DNA of 58,900 nucleotides from Ochromonas danica (Eukaryota; Sar; Chrysophyceae; Chromulinales; Chromulinaceae): the NCBI GenBank assembly GCA_015146655.1, contig VKHL01000168.1, forward strand, positions 1-58,900, given 5' to 3'. Of the stretch, positions 54,787-58,900 are shown piece by piece. Made by a program: the position numbers and the translations under genes. Positions within the stretch are counted from its first letter, which is position 1. Every line of letters begins with the position of its first letter. The notes under the pieces are model-generated. The model saw nothing but the letters and a program-made list of their open reading frames with translations, did not search any database and was not told where the DNA came from.

Positions 54787-56388
54787 GTATGTGTATGTGT
54801 GTGTTTCTAGGCGGTTTGGTACCTTGGTCTACAAGATTCAGTTGATGTAGTTTATGGATCCTCTGCAGGATCTTTAGTTGGAGCATATTTCATTGCCCAG
54901 CAACTACCATACTATGGTCCTGAGGTATATTATGATGTCTTGACAACAGCAGGGAAAGACTTCATTGATGCACAATCTATCCTACGATCCTGTGGGTTAG
55001 GATTGCTGGACTTGCGTTTAAAGTCATTAAAATCGTTATTCACTGATCGAATGGGCAAACCTGTCTTGAACTTGAATTATCTCTTTACTAATATTGTTCA
55101 AAGAATTAAGCCATTGGATTGGGAAGTTTTCTGGCAACAACAGAAACATGGTATTGAGCTCAAGGTAAGTGCTCCTTTGTTGTGACTAGATGAATGTTAC
55201 TTACAATTAATATTTGCTTGTGTGTCTCTGTCCTGTCTTGATCGACCTGTTGTCTTGCTTTGTAGGTGGTGGCAAGTGGGCTACTAACTAAACAATCTCT
55301 TATTCTGTCTGCTCGTGATGGCAATTTTCAAACATTAGATGAACTAGCACAATGCATGAAAGCATCCATGCTGTTACCTGGTGTCACAGGTGATGCCATC
55401 TGTTTACGCAATGCATCAGCTATGGGAAAGAATATTTTTCGTCCCAATCCTCAAGAAGCAAAATCAGAACCTTTATCTGATGCATTGCTTTATGAACCTA
55501 TTCCTTATCGTTCTGCCATTAAAGAGAATTGCAGTCATATTTTGGTTTTTCGTACTCGTGCAGATGATAATTCTGTTACCAAGAAAATGAGTTTTATGGA
55601 GAAGATGATTATGCAAAGATTCTTTGGAAGAAAGCTTAAATTGCCTGAATTGGTAGATTGGATGGTGAATCAGTACCATAAGTTGATCTATGCTGAAGAT
55701 ATCTTGCGTATTAATGCTGCGAATCGTTGCTTTGATGAAAGTCAACCAGGACCCAAGCTCTATGGTGTTGCCCTTCCGCCAGGTCAGTATGATAGTTTCT
55801 TGTGGTAGTGGGCGTTCAGTGAGCGCAATCTTTTCTTTTTTGGTTGTGTTGTGGATAGGGGTAAAGGAAATCAAACGAATGGAAACCAGTCGCGAAGTGA
55901 TTTTTGAGAATGTCCGTCTTGGTTTTGCTGCAGCTTATGATAGTCTTGTTAGTGATGTCTCTCAACGGGTGAGTTTTTCAACGTTGGTCAATCATTCTCA
56001 CTTACAATAGGTTATCATTATCTATTTTCTTGGGGTGACTGTGTAGGGAAAAGGATATGAAGTAGCGAAAGAGATCTGGCCTGATCGTCTCATGTCAGAG
56101 CCCGCACGTCATTTACAGGACAATACCCTCTCTTCATCTGCTTCTGTTTCCCCTTCCTCATGTGCGACTTCGAATTCAGCATTGCTGCTACAAGAGATGC
56201 TAAAGGAAGCGGTCCGAATGCATGAAAAAGGCGTCGAAGAAGCGGATCGAGCAAAAGAAGAAGAGGTTATAGCTAGTGTAGTTGCAAAAGCTCAGGCCCT
56301 GCCAAGTGATCAGAAGAAGCGCTTGCTTGGCGCCCTCTCTCAGCTATCTGCTTTGTTGGAAGAGGGTGAGGCCAGTGTAGAGAAGTAA
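54096..56388 (+). CDS. Patatin-like phospholipase, probably organelle- or ER-targeted
   Basis: Five exons in phase (54096-54590, 54811-55164, 55266-55782, 55859-55968, 56047-56388) give 605 residues. The N-terminus is a signal peptide (MRSLSLIVLLNTLSLFLL) ending 'PSQAFLSF'; a Phe just after a small-residue cleavage site resembles the ASAF motif that directs proteins into heterokont plastids. The lipase core has the oxyanion loop 'GGGMRG' (152-157), the nucleophile elbow 'GSSAG' (S183) and the likely catalytic Asp in 'LSDALLYEPIP' (D355; the usual DG[GA] is changed to DAL, and the following 'EPIP' is typical). The C-terminal region is a charged helix ('EADRAKEEEVIASVVAKAQAL'). Expected activity: acyl-lipid hydrolysis, substrate unknown. 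Intron 1 contains a long (GT)n tract. Confidence 0.85.
54699..54774 (+). repeat. (GT)n microsatellite in patatin-like gene intron
   Basis: About 38 GT units on the sense strand of intron 54591-54810, followed by GTAT-type variants. Confidence 0.95.
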
Positions 56389-56837
56389 GTTTTGTAGAAG
56401 AGGTACAGTAGTAAATAGCAGTGCTTAATATTGATACAGTTCTATTATATCTTGTAATCAACTATTTCGTCGCCACTCAAAAGCTCTGTTTAGGTGATTA
56501 TGATTTATTTATTGATTTATTTTAGAGTTAGAATGAGATAATTGAGAACGCAAGTACAAGTAATTTCTTTTGGAGGGTTTTAAATTTATGGAGCAGCAGC
56601 TTTAACTGAAAATTCAGGTGAAAAGTGAGGTAATTTTTTGTTAAAATCCAGCTTTTCTCTCTGTGTTCTCTTGATTGTGAGGCTCTTTGACGTTCTCTTG
56701 GCAGAAATTATATTGTAGACAATTGTGTCAGCTTTGTCTCCAGTTTGCTGATTCTCTAGTAGGGATAATAAAAATCAGACTAATTGTAACATCCCGAAGG
56801 GAATACAGTTCAAGATCGATTTGGGTTTCAAGCAGAC
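56389..56837. other. Intergenic region before right-hand LRR gene
   Basis: AT-rich spacer. The last 40 nt before the LRR start resemble the same position at the left-hand paralog. No signal peptide exon was found here. Confidence 0.4.
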
Positions 56838-58900
56838 ATGATATCTTCAAACTCATCGTCATCATTGTCCACTTTTTCTTCGAACATGACTTTGTCATCC
56901 AGGGAACTAAATGCTCTCTATGCTATTTATAATGCCACAGGAGGAGAACAATGGGTATATTATGATGACGGCACTCCATGGAATTTCTCTCAGCCTTCAC
57001 CTGATCCCTGCGGAGAAGGTTGGCAAGGAATTACCTGCTCCACGAAATGTGAGAATGACACGACCCCAACAAGTTGTGAGAAAGTGGTGTCAGTACTAGA
57101 GCTCATCGGATTAGGGATGGCAGGCACTCTGCCTGAAGAGATTGGTGACTTTCCTTTCATGCAGCAGCTTTATATTTTATCTGAGCAGCCTAATCTTGTG
57201 GGTACAATACCACCAAGTATAGGCAATCTCACATCTCTGCAGAACTTGTATATTCAATATACGGATTTATCAGGTCCCATTCCTACTACTATAGAAAAAC
57301 TTATTAATTTAGTAATTTTAGAGTTGTCGGGCGGTCTTATCACTGGAACACTGCCCGAAGAGCTCTTTTCATTGAACAATATAACCTCTATAACCCTGGA
57401 ATCGAATTTCATCGAGGGCACTCTATCCACTAATATTAGCAAGCTAAGCAATTTGGCTTCATTGGCCATGAGGAGTAATCACCTTACAGGAACCATTCCA
57501 GAATCGATCTTAGAGTTAACAAAGCTGCAAAGTATAGATTTGTCTGTAAACCATTTCGACGGTAATATACCAAATGGATGGACAACGTCCTGCAAGCTTC
57601 TTGGTTTTCTGGATCTATACTCTAACTACCTCGATGGATCGATACCCACTGATTGGCTTCCAGGAAGTAGTTTAAACACCCTGAGCATGGCTAACAACTT
57701 CCTGCATGGAGAAATACCCACTGACATTTTCCAACTTCCTCTATTGACATTGCTAACAGTGGAATATAACTTATTGTCAGGGATGTTTCCGATGGCTTTG
57801 ATTTCATCACCAGCCTTGATCTCCTTTTCTGTTGATGCAAACTGCCTGTCAGGTCCCATCCCTTCTGCTCTTGGGCAAATGCAGAGATTGCAAATTCTAT
57901 CCCTTCCCGCCAATCACTTTACAGGCTCCCTTCCTGCAGCACTGACGAATATGTCTAATCTCGCAAACTTATATGCGAGCGATTGCTTTCTGACTGGCTC
58001 AATCCCAGTAGGGTTCGGAAATCCAAATATTTCCTTGGCGTACTTGGATGTTGGATCAAACTACCTGACAGGCAGTATTCCCACTGATATATTCCAATCC
58101 TCTTGGTTGGAAGGTCTACTTCTAGATAATAACTTTTTGTCAGGCGCCATACCCGCAGGTTTGGGAGAGATGAAGAAGTTGTACTACCTCTTGCTGGACC
58201 ACAACCTTTTCTATGGCACAGCGCCTGGATCTTTGAACCAACTATCCAATTTAGAACATTTGAGTCTTGGCAATAATTTGCTGACAGGAAGCTTCAATGT
58301 ATCACTCGATAGCATGAGTACATGGCTTTATATGATTCAACTGGAGTATAATCTCTTCACAGGCACGTTGGACTTCCTTCCCTCCAAACTAAACTCAATA
58401 ACCTATTTCAATATAACTTCGAACCATTTCCAAGGATCTATTGCCAAGATCTCTTTCATGATCGACATCCTTGAGTTGGACATTTCATCCAATCTGCTGA
58501 GCTGCAGTCTGCCTTCCATTTCATCGTTGGGTTTAATGTACAACTTCTTCGCTCAGTCGAACTGTTTTTCAGGCTCAATGGACGCTTTCCTTGCTAACTA
58601 TAGTTCAAAATATTTACAAGCGATCGATGTGAGTAGCAACCAGCTGACAGGCAGTTTTCCCCAGAACTTATCGGGTGATAGTATCCAGAACATCAGCTCG
58701 TTTGCAGCCATCCAGAACTGCTTCACAGGCACGATTCCTGAGAGCTTTTGCAGCCTGAAGACGCTGAAGGTGTTGGCGTTGGATGGTTTGTCGACAGCGA
58801 AGGCTTGTCGCAATCCCATCTTATCTTCTGTGCTGCCTCAGGTGCATTCGTATAGTTTGAGTCGTGGAGCCATCCATGGCAGTATTCCGAAGTGTCTGTT
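56838..58900 (+). CDS. LRR membrane-protein paralog, 3' end outside window
   Basis: Open from the ATG at 56838 to the last base (687 codons). The N-terminus is Ser-rich (MISSNSSSSLSTFSSNMTLSS) without an obvious signal peptide, then the LRR cap 'ELNALYAIYNATGGEQW', 'DPCGEGWQGITC', 'CENDTTPTSC', and about 22 plant-type repeats such as 'NLVGTIPPSIGNLTSL' and 'LTGTIPESILELTKL'. It aligns with the left-hand gene throughout. Unlike that copy, the ATG is in frame. The transmembrane part seen in the left-hand paralog would lie beyond the window. Repeats in the first third differ most from the paralog, while the last repeats visible ('SLSRGAIHGSIPKCL') are the same, which suggests conversion or selection on the binding face. 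Likely a cell-surface receptor-like protein. Confidence 0.88.
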   Translation, partial: MISSNSSSSLSTFSSNMTLSSRELNALYAIYNATGGEQWVYYDDGTPWNFSQPSPDPCGEGWQGITCSTKCENDTTPTSCEKVVSVLELIGLGMAGTLPEEIGDFPFMQQLYILSEQPNLVGTIPPSIGNLTSLQNLYIQYTDLSGPIPTTIEKLINLVILELSGGLITGTLPEELFSLNNITSITLESNFIEGTLSTNISKLSNLASLAMRSNHLTGTIPESILELTKLQSIDLSVNHFDGNIPNGWTTSCKLLGFLDLYSNYLDGSIPTDWLPGSSLNTLSMANNFLHGEIPTDIFQLPLLTLLTVEYNLLSGMFPMALISSPALISFSVDANCLSGPIPSALGQMQRLQILSLPANHFTGSLPAALTNMSNLANLYASDCFLTGSIPVGFGNPNISLAYLDVGSNYLTGSIPTDIFQSSWLEGLLLDNNFLSGAIPAGLGEMKKLYYLLLDHNLFYGTAPGSLNQLSNLEHLSLGNNLLTGSFNVSLDSMSTWLYMIQLEYNLFTGTLDFLPSKLNSITYFNITSNHFQGSIAKISFMIDILELDISSNLLSCSLPSISSLGLMYNFFAQSNCFSGSMDAFLANYSSKYLQAIDVSSNQLTGSFPQNLSGDSIQNISSFAAIQNCFTGTIPESFCSLKTLKVLALDGLSTAKACRNPILSSVLPQVHSYSLSRGAIHGSIPKCL

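Overview
The window looks like nuclear DNA of a single-celled eukaryote. Most genes are split by short GT-AG introns (about 33 to 220 nt), coding density is moderate, and spacers are rich in microsatellites. A photosynthetic or formerly photosynthetic stramenopile is my best guess. The support is weak: a signal peptide ending in an 'SQAF'-type site on the patatin-like protein, similar to the ASAF plastid-import motif of heterokont algae, and a short TTAGGG-type tract. I cannot name a species. The standard genetic code fits all genes.

Layout. The two ends carry paralogous leucine-rich-repeat (LRR) membrane-protein genes pointing outward (1-4031 minus, 56838-58900 plus), both cut by the window edge; the left copy has a one-base frameshift near its start. 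Inside the left end lie a peroxiredoxin-like protein (4463-5483), a very acidic nuclear-type protein with a DUF4211-like core (5790-8523), and a fusion of a class V aminotransferase/cysteine desulfurase-like domain to a TtcA-type tRNA thiolase (9007-13074). Five paralogous APC-type permeases follow (13730-28386), one on plus and four on minus, heavily homogenised by gene conversion. A perfect 66-bp-arm hairpin lies between the last two.

The middle holds a globin (30107-31013) convergent with a hybrid histidine kinase (32986-36091). The kinase's N-terminal seven-helix domain looks like a microbial rhodopsin with a retinal-type lysine, which would make it a rhodopsin-histidine kinase-response regulator. 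This is the most interesting gene here. Next come four tandem RCC1-repeat/LRR genes (37398-49560) whose middle and C-terminal parts are nearly identical while the N-terminal propeller varies. The right part holds a coiled-coil protein of unknown function, an HSPA13/STCH-like Hsp70 lacking a substrate-binding domain, and a patatin-like lipase.

How they fit together. No operon-like logic is expected. The window is dominated by local tandem families (LRR, permease, RCC1) that are expanding and recombining, interspersed with single-copy housekeeping genes. An assembly gap of ten N lies inside an (ATC)n array at 29278-29287. All functional assignments come from reading motifs by eye; no database search was possible.
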